NCBI GenBank assembly: GCA_964355365.1 | Contig: CAYHEX010000036.1 | Span: 1 to 21,576, forward strand | DNA: 21,576 nt | Origin: SCUN01 sp964355365 | GTDB lineage: Bacteria > Acidobacteriota > Vicinamibacteria > Vicinamibacterales > SCN-69-37 | Direction: 5' to 3' | In this document: positions 7,908 through 15,654 of the stretch, in pieces | Layout: every line of letters begins with the position of its first letter | Numbering within the stretch: position 1 is the stretch's first letter | Program-made: the position numbers and the translations under genes | The notes under the pieces: generated by a model | The model's input: only the letters and a program-made list of their open reading frames with translations | Told to the model about the DNA's origin: nothing | Database searches by the model: none

Positions 7908-8762
7908 TCAATTACGTTTATGGACAGTCGGCGCCTCGGCGTCCGCCGGAGCCTTGGGCGGTGCGGCAGCGGAGTCGGCACCAGAGCGAACGGCCTGATC
8001 GAGCGAGGCCGACGCCTGGCTGCGCACGACGATCGAGACCCGGCGATTGCGCGGATCGGTGGGGTCCTTCTCGACATGGAGTTGGGTATCGGCGAACCCT
8101 CGCACCGCACGCACCTGACCCACACGGACGCCCTTGGCTTCCATTACTCGCCGCGCGGCGTTGGCCCGGTCGGTGGACAACTCCCAATTGCCGTAGGTGG
8201 CCCCGGCGGTGTATTTCATGCTGTCGGTGTGCCCCTCCATCACCACGTCATTGGAGAGTTTCCCGATCTCCTCGGCAATCACGCTGAGCACGCCGACGCT
8301 CGCGCCTCGGAGCACGCTGTGTCCGGAGTCGAAGAAGCTCGACCGGGCGCGATCGATCAACTCGATCCGCAGTCCCTCTGCGGTCAGGGTGAACTCGATC
8401 TGATCGCGCAGCCCGGCGAGGGCCGAGGCCTTCATCAGTTCAGCCTTGATATGTGACGCCGCTTCGCTGAGCGCTTTCTGCTCGGCCGCGAGGTTCGTGG
8501 ACGACCCGTTCGCGTCCACGCCCGGCGTGCCCGCGCTCGGCATCATGCTGGTGGAGTGCTCGTTGTCGAAGACGCCGGGGTCCTTGAAGTACCCGGCGAC
8601 CGCCGCCTTGACCTCCGGCTTCTGTCCGACGAGCCACATGACCAGAAAGAACGCCATCATCGCGGTGACGAAGTCGGCATACGCCACCTTCCAGGCGCCG
8701 CCGTGGTGACCGGCGTGGCCGCCCGACTTCTTCCGAATGATGATGACCTGGCCTTTTTCCAC
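7908..8762 (-). CDS. motB: Flagellar stator protein MotB (peptidoglycan-anchored)
   Basis: MotB forms the ion channel of the flagellar motor with MotA and anchors it to peptidoglycan. The 284 residues begin with a basic, His/Gly-rich tail, then one membrane helix, VAYADFVTAMMAFFLVMWLV, with the ion-carrying D30. A plug/linker region follows, then an OmpA-like domain with MEGHTDS, WELSTDRANAARRVM and DPTDPRNRRVSIVV. The start is GTG at 8762, two bases after the motA stop codon. The C-terminal tail after the OmpA domain is Ala-rich. The WLVGQKPEV segment following the helix resembles proton-type MotB rather than PomB, but ion choice cannot be settled here. Confidence 0.95.
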   Translation of the reverse strand: MEKGQVIIIRKKSGGHAGHHGGAWKVAYADFVTAMMAFFLVMWLVGQKPEVKAAVAGYFKDPGVFDNEHSTSMMPSAGTPGVDANGSSTNLAAEQKALSEAASHIKAELMKASALAGLRDQIEFTLTAEGLRIELIDRARSSFFDSGHSVLRGASVGVLSVIAEEIGKLSNDVVMEGHTDSMKYTAGATYGNWELSTDRANAARRVMEAKGVRVGQVRAVRGFADTQLHVEKDPTDPRNRRVSIVVRSQASASLDQAVRSGADSAAAPPKAPADAEAPTVHKRN

Positions 8763-8764
8763 GA

Positions 8765-9634
8765 CTACGCCGCTTCCTTCATCTCACGCGCGCTGCGACA
8801 GAGTTGCTCGGTCTCTTCAAAGGTCGGCCGCACTTCTTCGGGAATCACGCGGCGCGAGAACTCGACGGCGATCGCCGGCGCGCAGCCCTTGTAGATGGAC
8901 AGCAGTCCCGCCATGATGCACTGCTCGATATTGGCTTCGTCACCCACGCGATGCTCCATCGCGGTGGCGACCGGGCCGACAAATCCGTACGACAGCAAGA
9001 TGCCGAGGAACGTGCCGACCAGCGCGGCGCCAACTTTTTCACCGATGACCTCGACCGGTCCGTCGATCGCCTGCATGGTGATGACGATGCCGAGCACGGC
9101 GGCGACGATGCCGAGGCCAGGCAGTGCGTCGCCGACCTTCTGGAGCGTGCTCGATGCCGACAGCGCGTGCTTGTGGCGCACTTCGAGGTCTTCCGACATC
9201 AAGTGCTCGAAGTCGTGCGGTGAGATGCCGCCGGAGATGATGACCTTCGCCGAGTCGGCGAGGAAGTTAAGCGCGGAGTGATTCGCGAGGAACTTCGGAT
9301 ACTTCTTGAGCACCGGACTCTCCGCGGGCTTCTCGAAGTGTGTTTCCAGCGCCATGACGCCGGACTGCTGCACCACCCGGAACAACTGGTACAGCATCGC
9401 CAGCAGGTTCTTGTACTCCTCGCGGCCCGGCGCGGGCGTCAGGAGTCGCTTCAACTGCGCCACCAGGTCCTTCACCACTGATGGCGGCGTGCTGATGAGC
9501 AGCGTGCCGGCCGCCGCGCCGCCGATGATGACGAGTTCGGCGGGCTGCAACAGCAGCGCCAGTACCCCGTGCTCCATCAGGTATCCGCCCAGAATCGAGG
9601 CGATGACCACGACGATTCCCGCGATGATCAACAT
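8765..9634 (-). CDS. motA: Flagellar stator protein MotA
   Basis: MotA has four membrane helices and transmits torque to the rotor protein FliG. The 289 residues start MLIIAGIVVVIASILGGYLMEHG. The third and fourth helices are visible as DALPGLGIVAAVLGIVITM and KVGAALVGTFLGILLSYGFVGP, and the charged cytoplasmic loop lies between helices 2 and 3. The ATG at 9634 was chosen over a longer in-frame extension because homology begins there and GGAAGGGG lies about ten bases upstream. It follows the HD-GYP-like gene by 17 bases and precedes motB by two. Confidence 0.95.
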   Translation of the reverse strand: MLIIAGIVVVIASILGGYLMEHGVLALLLQPAELVIIGGAAAGTLLISTPPSVVKDLVAQLKRLLTPAPGREEYKNLLAMLYQLFRVVQQSGVMALETHFEKPAESPVLKKYPKFLANHSALNFLADSAKVIISGGISPHDFEHLMSEDLEVRHKHALSASSTLQKVGDALPGLGIVAAVLGIVITMQAIDGPVEVIGEKVGAALVGTFLGILLSYGFVGPVATAMEHRVGDEANIEQCIMAGLLSIYKGCAPAIAVEFSRRVIPEEVRPTFEETEQLCRSAREMKEAA

Positions 9635-9651
9635 GAGATCGTGTCCCCTTC

Positions 9652-10332
9652 CTACATCAGCCGTTCGCCGTGGTCGGTTGACGGGACGCCGACTGGCGAC
9701 TCGTCCATCCACCGCAAACAGGCTGCAACCACTCGCGCGTCAAACCGTGTGCCTGCGTGCCGGACCAACTCGACGGCGATCGCATCGGCAGCCAAACCCA
9801 GTTCCAGGCAGAGTGAGGTCAACGCGTCATACGCGTCGGCCACTCCGACAATCCGCGCCCCGACGGGGATCTCTTCGCCCAGCAGACCCTGCGGCCAGCC
9901 GGACCCGTCGATACGTTCATGCTGCGCGCCAACGATATCGGCCGCGCGGCGCAACGCTGGAGCGGCGGCCAGCACCTCGCGCGCCAGTGCGGCCTGTCGG
10001 CCGCGAAACGCCTGGTCACGCGGCGGACCCGTCGGCTGATCGTCGGAATGGTCCGGCGAGACGAACCGGCCCAGATCGTGCGCAAGCGCTCCGCGTTCCA
10101 AATGCCGTAACTCCTCTCGCGACAACGACATCCCTCCGCCAATACAGATGGACGCAGCCGCCACACGCTGCACGTGCGCCAGGGTATCGGGCGAGTACCG
10201 GTAGAGGGCCGCGAGAAAACTCACCAGCGCCGTTGTGGACGCCACCGAGTTCTCGATCAGCGCGCTCTTCAGGCGAGTCTGTCGATCAGACTCGTCGGAA
10301 CCCGAACTCGCGTGCACCCCCTGCCATTCCAT
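9652..10332 (-). CDS. Degenerate HD-GYP domain protein
   Basis: 226 residues related to HD-GYP phosphodiesterases, which hydrolyse cyclic di-GMP. The pattern of the family is clear: H53 in TLAHVQRVA, H85-D86 in LAHDLGRF, then QHERIDGSGWPQGL and VADAYDALTS. Several metal ligands are altered: the first His of HHE is Gln137, the His expected after HD (normally in a HPxxG motif) is missing, and GYP reads GWP. The protein therefore probably binds a nucleotide or partner without full enzyme activity, or has changed activity. It lies directly upstream of motA, a natural place for a cyclic-di-GMP-responsive motility regulator. The start is uncertain: ATG 10332 or GTG 10317. Confidence 0.82.
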   Translation of the reverse strand: MEWQGVHASSGSDESDRQTRLKSALIENSVASTTALVSFLAALYRYSPDTLAHVQRVAAASICIGGGMSLSREELRHLERGALAHDLGRFVSPDHSDDQPTGPPRDQAFRGRQAALAREVLAAAPALRRAADIVGAQHERIDGSGWPQGLLGEEIPVGARIVGVADAYDALTSLCLELGLAADAIAVELVRHAGTRFDARVVAACLRWMDESPVGVPSTDHGERLM

Positions 10333-10340
10333 CAGCCTCT

Positions 10341-10367
10341 GAATCGGCCTCCCGGGCTGTCACTTCA
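10341..10367 (-). promoter_or_regulatory. Candidate sigma-28 promoter before the HD-GYP/motAB genes
   Basis: Read leftward, TGAAGTGA, 11 bases, then GCCGATTC. Against the FliA consensus TAAAGTTT-N11-GCCGATAA this matches 5 of 8 and 6 of 8 positions with exact spacing. It lies in the 75-base gap after the glycosyltransferase gene. If used, transcription would start very near the ATG at 10332, which would favour the GTG at 10317 as the start codon. Confidence 0.35.
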
Positions 10368-10407
10368 ACTCCGGGCGTCCGTGGCTGCCCCTTCGTGGCG
10401 CACCGTG

Positions 10408-11601
10408 TCATTCGTTCACAGCCCTCAAGTGGCGGCGCACCGGCCGCAATTGCAGGCCCGGCGCGGCCACCTGATACTCCTGCTCGTACGCGTCCAACAC
10501 CCCTCGCAGCGTGTGCGACTGCTCATACCGGCGCCGCGCGCGCTCGATCACGGCCGTTCGGTCGGCCTCGGTCTTTCCGGCCACGATCTGGATCACGCGG
10601 GCCAGGGATTCAACGTTGCCTTCTGCAAAACGGAACCCGGTGACCCCATCAATGACCTGCTCGCTCAGTTCCGGGATGTCGCTGGCGAGTACCAGCGTGC
10701 GATCGCAGAACGCCTCGATCGGTTCGATCGGCTGACTCCGGCTGCGCGACGGCACTACGAGCACATCGGCCTCGGCCGCGATCAGCCTCGACGCGCGGGT
10801 GAACCCGCGCACCTGGAGCTGTCCCGTCATGCCCTGTGCCTTGATCTGCTCCGCGAGTTCGTCGGCATCGCCGTCCCCGGCAAACACGCCGTAGCAGGAC
10901 GGGGCGCCGGCCGCGTCACGCAATTTCGCCAGCGCCGACACGAGAATGGCCTGATTGCGGTGGACGCCGATGGTGCCCACGCAGGCCAGGACCAGCGCGC
11001 CACGTTTCCGTGCCCGGCGCATGTGCTCAATCACCGCTCGGTCGCCGAGATCGAGTTCCCCTCGCGCCTCGCTGACACCCTGCGGCACCACGCGCAGATG
11101 GCCGCCAAACACGCCCAACCCTCGCAGGAGTGCCGCGGCATGCGATGTGGGTGTAGCCACACGATCCATGAGATTCAGCACGTGCACATCCGCCGCGACC
11201 ATGCCGGCGGTCTTCTGCACGTGCCAGTCATGCAGCGTGTGCACGAGGCCCATCGGTCGTCTGTGGCGGCCCGCGAAGAGCAGGCTGATGATGCCCGAGA
11301 CGATGCCATGCGAGTGCAGGAGATCGGGACCGTCGTGATGCCCGACGACATCGCCGAGCAGTCGCACCACCGAGAGATTGGCCGCGTAATCGCGCACGAA
11401 CAGCGAATCCGCCAGATACGTGGTGACGCCGGAGGCATCCAGCCGATCCAGATGCTCCTGACAATTGCGGTACCCCGGCACGCCGGTCCGCGATGCGATC
11501 ACGGTGACCTGGTGCCCCATCGCGCGCTGGCCCACCGCGAGGTCGGTGATGACGCGCCCGGCGTCGTCCTGCAGGAAGGGAGAGAGATGCGTGATCTTCA
11601 T
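10408..11601 (-). CDS. Family 4 glycosyltransferase
   Basis: A 397-residue GT-B fold retaining glycosyltransferase. The N-terminal domain opens MKITHLSPFLQDDAGRVITDLA with HSHGIVSG in the middle. The C-terminal domain carries VLACVGTIGVHRNQAILVSAL, then FAGDGDADELAEQI, VRGFTRASRLIAAEADVLVVPS and the donor-binding segment IEPIEAFCDRTLVLASDIPELSEQV with its paired Glu residues. The ATG at 11601 overlaps the stop codon of the upstream MotB-like gene (ATGA). It probably adds a sugar made by the neighbouring enzymes to flagellin or another surface acceptor; donor and acceptor are inference. No Maf-type flagellin transferase is seen in the window. Confidence 0.9.
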   Translation of the reverse strand: MKITHLSPFLQDDAGRVITDLAVGQRAMGHQVTVIASRTGVPGYRNCQEHLDRLDASGVTTYLADSLFVRDYAANLSVVRLLGDVVGHHDGPDLLHSHGIVSGIISLLFAGRHRRPMGLVHTLHDWHVQKTAGMVAADVHVLNLMDRVATPTSHAAALLRGLGVFGGHLRVVPQGVSEARGELDLGDRAVIEHMRRARKRGALVLACVGTIGVHRNQAILVSALAKLRDAAGAPSCYGVFAGDGDADELAEQIKAQGMTGQLQVRGFTRASRLIAAEADVLVVPSRSRSQPIEPIEAFCDRTLVLASDIPELSEQVIDGVTGFRFAEGNVESLARVIQIVAGKTEADRTAVIERARRRYEQSHTLRGVLDAYEQEYQVAAPGLQLRPVRRHLRAVNE

Positions 11602-12239
11602 CGGGCCCCGGTCGAACCGCCAATGATCAGATCCACGCGGCGATTCTTCGCGCGCGCAGCCGCGGAGTCGTTCGGGGTGCGGGGCCGGAACTCGCCGAAG
11701 CCCGCGGCCGACAGACGATTGGCCGGTATGCCGCCCTGCTCCACAAGGAACTGCACGACGGCTGTGGCGCGCGCCGTGGAGAGTTCCCAGTTGGACGCAA
11801 AGGCCGCGTTGTGGATCGGCAGGTCGTCGGTGTGTCCTTCCACGCGCACAGCGCCGGCGCTCGCGCGCAGGACGCCGGCCAGATCGCGCATCCATCGCTC
11901 GGCGTCGCTGCTGAGTTCGGCGCGGCCGGCGGGGAACGCGCCGGCCTCAGGCATGGAGATCACGAGTCCGCGCGCCTCGCGGCGCATTTCGAGCGCGCTC
12001 AGGCTGCCCGTGCCCGCAATCACCTGCTGCGCTTTGTTCCACAGGGCGTCGTCGCCGGAGAGCACTCCGGAGATCGGGCTGGTGGATGCAGCGGCGTCGG
12101 CGGGCGGGAGAAAATCCACCCGCGCGGCGTACAAACTCACAAACACGGCGAACAACAGCGTCAGCATGTCGGCGTAGGCGATCAGCCAGCGATCGCGCGA
12201 CGTGCGCGGCGGCTGCAGCGGGCGACGGGCGGTGGTCAC
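11598..12239 (-). CDS. Second MotB-like stator subunit (MotD/PomB/MotS type)
   Basis: This 213-residue short MotB paralogue has a basic N-terminus, then one membrane helix, DRWLIAYADMLTLLFAVFVSLYA, with ion-carrying D24, a short linker, and an OmpA-like domain with VEGHTDDLPIHN, WELSTARATAVVQFL and NRRVDLIIGG. The helix sequence with RWL-YAD-LTLLFAVF is typical of the alternative stator subunits rather than of the MotB encoded at 7908-8762. The start is GTG at 12239, overlapping the stop codon of its MotA partner (GTGA). Having two different stator pairs suggests torque or ion-source switching. Confidence 0.9.
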   Translation of the reverse strand: MTTARRPLQPPRTSRDRWLIAYADMLTLLFAVFVSLYAARVDFLPPADAAASTSPISGVLSGDDALWNKAQQVIAGTGSLSALEMRREARGLVISMPEAGAFPAGRAELSSDAERWMRDLAGVLRASAGAVRVEGHTDDLPIHNAAFASNWELSTARATAVVQFLVEQGGIPANRLSAAGFGEFRPRTPNDSAAARAKNRRVDLIIGGSTGAR

Positions 12240-13039
12240 GCGGCTCCCGAAGCGCGGCCGTCGTCATCGCCGTGCGTGCGCAGGTATCCCGCCAGCCGTT
12301 CCTCCACCATCGTCGGGTGGAGACCTTCGGACAGCGCCATGACGCCGTCGATGGTGAGATCGCGCCGCAGCGCCGCGATGCGGGAACGCGCGCGCAGGCG
12401 CGTGGCCAGCGGCAGAAATACGAGGTTGGCGAGGCCGACGCCATAGATGGTGGCCACGAAGGCCGCGGCGATGCCGTCGCCGAGGCCGGGCTTGCCGATG
12501 GTCTGCATCACGCGCATCAGTCCGAGTACGGCGCCGATGATGCCGAGGGTCGGCGCGTAGCCGGCGGCCGCGTCGAACACCTGGGCGCGCTCTTCGTCAA
12601 GATCCACGCTCACGCGTGCGTCGGTGTCGAGCGCGGCGCGGACCACCTCGGGGCGCATCCCGGCCGACGCGAGCATGAGCGCGCGGGCCAGAAAGGGATC
12701 GTCGGTGGCCGAGATGTCGTCCTCAATCGCGCGAAATCCCTGGCGGCGCATCCGCCGTGCGAAGTCGGCGAAGATCGGCACCAGCTGCTCCGGTGACAAC
12801 GGTGGACGCAGCAGCACATCGCCGATGCTCGAGATCGCCGACCACAGGATGTGCCCGGGATAGCTGACGAGCAGCGCCGCCGCCGTGCCGCCGAGGACCA
12901 CGATGATGGCGACCGGTTGCAGGAACGAGCGGAGGGCGCCGCCGCCGGCGAGGTGTCCGCCGACGATGACGATGAGACCGAGCGCCAGCCCGACAAGGCT
13001 CCACGCCTCGCCGCGACGCCGCAGGACGAGAGCACTCAC
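12236..13039 (-). CDS. Second MotA-like stator subunit (MotC/PomA/MotP type)
   Basis: This 267-residue MotA paralogue has four predicted membrane helices: near 14-32 (SLVGLALGLIVIVGG), 38-58 (FLQPVAIIVVLGGTAAALLV), APTLGIIGAVLGLMRVM, and GIAAAFVATIYGVGLANLVFLPL. The cytoplasmic loop carries FARRMRRQGFRAIEDD. Sequence and length differ clearly from the MotA encoded at 8765-9634, so this is not a recent duplicate. The start is GTG at 13039, whose first base-pair overlaps the TAG of the upstream nucleotidyltransferase gene, and the end overlaps its MotB partner. A stator pair sandwiched between sugar genes is an unusual placement. Confidence 0.9.
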   Translation of the reverse strand: MSALVLRRRGEAWSLVGLALGLIVIVGGHLAGGGALRSFLQPVAIIVVLGGTAAALLVSYPGHILWSAISSIGDVLLRPPLSPEQLVPIFADFARRMRRQGFRAIEDDISATDDPFLARALMLASAGMRPEVVRAALDTDARVSVDLDEERAQVFDAAAGYAPTLGIIGAVLGLMRVMQTIGKPGLGDGIAAAFVATIYGVGLANLVFLPLATRLRARSRIAALRRDLTIDGVMALSEGLHPTMVEERLAGYLRTHGDDDGRASGAA

Positions 13040-13755
13040 TACGCACCCTTCCGTGTGGCTGCGAGGCGCGCGCGCTCAAGACGGACCACCGCCGCTTCGG
13101 CAAGCGCGATGATCTCTTCGAGCGGCGCATCGGGCGCCGGCGTCGATGTGGACGAGAGCACGCCGTGCATGAACTCGAGATCCTCCTGTGACTGCACGGT
13201 CAGGCGCAGTCCGGGGCGGCGCAGGTGTCCCGGCGCGACGGCACGCATCGCCGTGAACCGTGTGTCGCGGCGAATGAAGGACGTCACGTGCACGAGATCG
13301 TAGGGGTCGGTGACGAGTTCGTGGGACCGCCGCAGCGCGTCCACGGTGACGGCTTCGACCGCCGCGCCCTGGGGCAGACCGCACTCCATCGCGTGATCGG
13401 CATGCACGCGCCGGCGCAGTTCCGCAATGCGGAGCACGCCGCCGATGTCCACCGCCGGCTGATCGGCCCTGACGCGGATCACTTCCGTCAGGCCGAACGC
13501 GCTCGCCGCGCCCAGGACACGGGCGAGCACGTCGTCGGCGTCACCGCGGTAGAGGGACGCACCCAGATCACTGATCGCGGACTCCAGCGGGTCGTCGCAC
13601 GTGGCGGTTGAGCACGCCACGACGATCGGCAGCCCACTGGCGCCGAGGCGCAGCACCGAATGTTCGAGCAGCGTGCGTCCTGCCAGCGTCAGCAGGATCT
13701 TCCCGGGCAGCCGTTCCGAACTCAGACTCGCCTCAACCACAATTGCTATCGACAT
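13039..13755 (-). CDS. SpsF-like cytidylyltransferase family protein
   Basis: 238 residues with the nucleotidyltransferase fold of SpsF and CMP-sugar-acid synthetases. Visible motifs are SSERLPGKILLTLAGRTLLEHSVLRL at 12-37, CDDPLESAI, YRGDADDVLARVLGAASAFG and VIRVRADQPAVD, where homologues have GDxPLxD. The usual QARxxSxRLPGK opening reads EASLSSERLPGK, so the first conserved Arg is changed. It is expected to activate a sugar acid with CTP, fitting the NeuB-like gene two positions upstream. The ATG at 13755 shares one base with the upstream stop codon (TGATG), which fixes the start. Confidence 0.82.
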   Translation of the reverse strand: MSIAIVVEASLSSERLPGKILLTLAGRTLLEHSVLRLGASGLPIVVACSTATCDDPLESAISDLGASLYRGDADDVLARVLGAASAFGLTEVIRVRADQPAVDIGGVLRIAELRRRVHADHAMECGLPQGAAVEAVTVDALRRSHELVTDPYDLVHVTSFIRRDTRFTAMRAVAPGHLRRPGLRLTVQSQEDLEFMHGVLSSTSTPAPDAPLEEIIALAEAAVVRLERARLAATRKGA

Positions 13756-14576
13756 CACGCGACTGCTCCCATCGCGGCGGAGACCCCGCCGAACCTGTTC
13801 ATCCGACTCCGGCGCTCGAGCGCCATTTCCACCAACTCCACCGGCACACGCGCGCCGGGGCCCTGCGACATGTCGAGCGCGGCCGACAGGCGCGGGCTGA
13901 TCGCGCGCACCACCGGCCGATCGCCGGCGAGCGTGCCGTGCACGGTGACCGGCCCCGCCAGATGCACCGCAGACGCCACACACACGGCCAGTTCCGCGTA
14001 CTCGCTCGGCGTCACCGTCAACAGACGACCGGCCAGATCGCAGCAGAGATCCATTTCGAATTCCGGGCCGTCCAGCCGCGCCTGCACGACCGCGTCCGGC
14101 CGCACCGACAGCAGGTGATCCAGATCCTGATAGGAATGCACCGTGACCGGCTCGGCGCCTTCGCGAGGATTGCGGTTGAGCACCAACAACGGCATGGGCA
14201 GATCGCGCGACACCTGCGCCGGCAACCAGCTGGCCGCGGCGGCGATACCCATCAGATTCAGCGACCGGCACATCACATGACGGTCGTGGCACATCGCCAC
14301 CGTCGAGGCCGGGGAGATCGCGACATGCGTGCCTTCGGCCGCGAAGCTGCCGGCCAGTGCCGCCCACAACGGCAGGTCGTCGTCGATGGTGGGCACGATG
14401 AGGCCAATCTGGTGGCGACGCGTGAGCGCCCGCACCTCATCAATTTCCTGGGCGCGACGGAACGGACCGTGCGTCATGAAGACGTCACCGCCGCCTGCGG
14501 CCTCCTGGGCGGCCTTGGCGAACGCGTGAATCATCGGGGCGTCAGCGCCACCGGCGAGGAGCACGTTAAGAGGCAT
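13755..14576 (-). CDS. Degenerate ATP-grasp (CarB-like) protein
   Basis: 273 residues laid out like the ATP-grasp proteins related to the carbamoyl-phosphate synthase large subunit. A pre-grasp domain (VLLAGGADAP, then GLIVPTIDDDLPL at 58-70 and HVAISPASTVAMCHDRH) is followed by a shortened grasp domain (PLLVLNRNPREG, VVQARLDGPEFEMDLCCD, VVRAISPRLS). The catalytic features are lost: the Lys of the usual VKP is Leu132, the glycine loop is weak, and the metal-binding Glu and Asn of EINPR are Ala225 and Ser227. It may be a binding or scaffold protein rather than a ligase. GGAGG lies four bases before the ATG, which overlaps the NeuB-like gene by 11 bases. Confidence 0.72.
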   Translation of the reverse strand: MPLNVLLAGGADAPMIHAFAKAAQEAAGGGDVFMTHGPFRRAQEIDEVRALTRRHQIGLIVPTIDDDLPLWAALAGSFAAEGTHVAISPASTVAMCHDRHVMCRSLNLMGIAAAASWLPAQVSRDLPMPLLVLNRNPREGAEPVTVHSYQDLDHLLSVRPDAVVQARLDGPEFEMDLCCDLAGRLLTVTPSEYAELAVCVASAVHLAGPVTVHGTLAGDRPVVRAISPRLSAALDMSQGPGARVPVELVEMALERRSRMNRFGGVSAAMGAVA

Positions 14577-15654
14577 GTGACCTCCGAGGAAAGTCCAGCG
14601 CTTGCCGTGGTTCGATGTCGTGCTCGCGAATCGGCTGACCGAGATCGACCGGACGCAACAACCGGCGGCCGATGACGTCGTCGACGCGCGAGGGCGGGAG
14701 CCCATTGGCCGGACGCAGCGCCACCAGATCCATTCGGCGCAGCACCATGCCGGGCTCGAGATCGCGCGCCGCGCAGAGCGCGCGGCGATTGATGTGGCGA
14801 TTCATGGTCTCCACTTCAAGGCAGACCTTCTCGCCGGTGCCGAGCGCACTGCGAGCACGCCGAGCCATGTTGATGGCCTCGCACAGCTCGTCTGGCAGAC
14901 TGGATACGGCCAGGTCGGCCGCGTGCAGGTCCTCGGGCAACACGAGATGGCGTTCGTAGATGGCCGCGCCGAGCGCCATGGCCATCGGCAATGCAAAGGT
15001 GTCTTCGGCGTGGTCCGAGAACCCCACGGGCAACTGGAATCGATCGGCCAGCGTGCGAATGGCCAGCAGATTCTCGCTGCCGGGCGGCACGGGGTGCGCC
15101 GACACCGTGTGCAGCAAGGCCACGGAGACGGCCCCGGCCAGGTGGGCCACATCAACGGCATGGGCCACTTCGTCGATCGTCGACATGCCGGTCGCCAACA
15201 CGACCGGCTTGCCGGTGCCGGCGGCGCGCACGATGAGTTGGTCCCACGTCAGGTCGCCGCTCCCGATCTTGTAGGCGTCGACGCCGATCCGTTCGAGCAG
15301 ATCGACGCCGTCCATCGAGAACGGCGCCGCGATCACCTTGAGGCCGTGATGGCGCGCGCGTGCAACGATCTTCACGTGTGCCGGCTCGTCCAGTTGGTGG
15401 CGCTGGAAGAACTCCATCAGCGACCCGGGGGGCAGGTGGTCGGGCGTCGACGCGCTCGGCGATGCCAACTGCGCGGCGTCGATCGTCTGGAGGGTGATGG
15501 CGTCGGCGCCGGTTTCCGCGGCCGCGTCCACCAGGCCAATGGCCTGATCGATCGAGCCGCCATGGTTCATGCCGATTTCGGCGGACACGAACAAGGGCGC
15601 GCGGTCGGACACCTGTCGTCCGCCGATGAAGATGCACGGCGAATCAGGCCGCAT
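14566..15654 (-). CDS. NeuB/SpsE-like sialic-acid-type synthase
   Basis: 362 residues combining a TIM-barrel NeuB domain and a C-terminal SAF/antifreeze-like domain (about 285-350, NRRALCAARDLEPGMVL to LGQPI). Such enzymes condense phosphoenolpyruvate with an aminosugar to give a nine-carbon acid. Family motifs are SAEIGMNHGG at 24-33, YKIGSGDLTW, ATGMSTIDEVA, VGFSDHAEDT and YERHLVL. The metal-binding histidines fall at H215 and H236. The Lys of the conserved KFQT is Thr54 (TLQT), and DHxASL near 245 is ADLAVS, so substrate may differ. It overlaps both neighbours by 11 bases. No dehydratase, aminotransferase or epimerase for the precursor is in the window. Confidence 0.9.
   Translation of the reverse strand: MRPDSPCIFIGGRQVSDRAPLFVSAEIGMNHGGSIDQAIGLVDAAAETGADAITLQTIDAAQLASPSASTPDHLPPGSLMEFFQRHQLDEPAHVKIVARARHHGLKVIAAPFSMDGVDLLERIGVDAYKIGSGDLTWDQLIVRAAGTGKPVVLATGMSTIDEVAHAVDVAHLAGAVSVALLHTVSAHPVPPGSENLLAIRTLADRFQLPVGFSDHAEDTFALPMAMALGAAIYERHLVLPEDLHAADLAVSSLPDELCEAINMARRARSALGTGEKVCLEVETMNRHINRRALCAARDLEPGMVLRRMDLVALRPANGLPPSRVDDVIGRRLLRPVDLGQPIREHDIEPRQALDFPRRSHAS

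Noticed and set aside
10174..12177. 667-codon open frame on the plus strand
   Set aside because: Antisense to the HD-GYP-like, glycosyltransferase and MotB-like genes; a result of high GC. The opposite strand carries clear domains.
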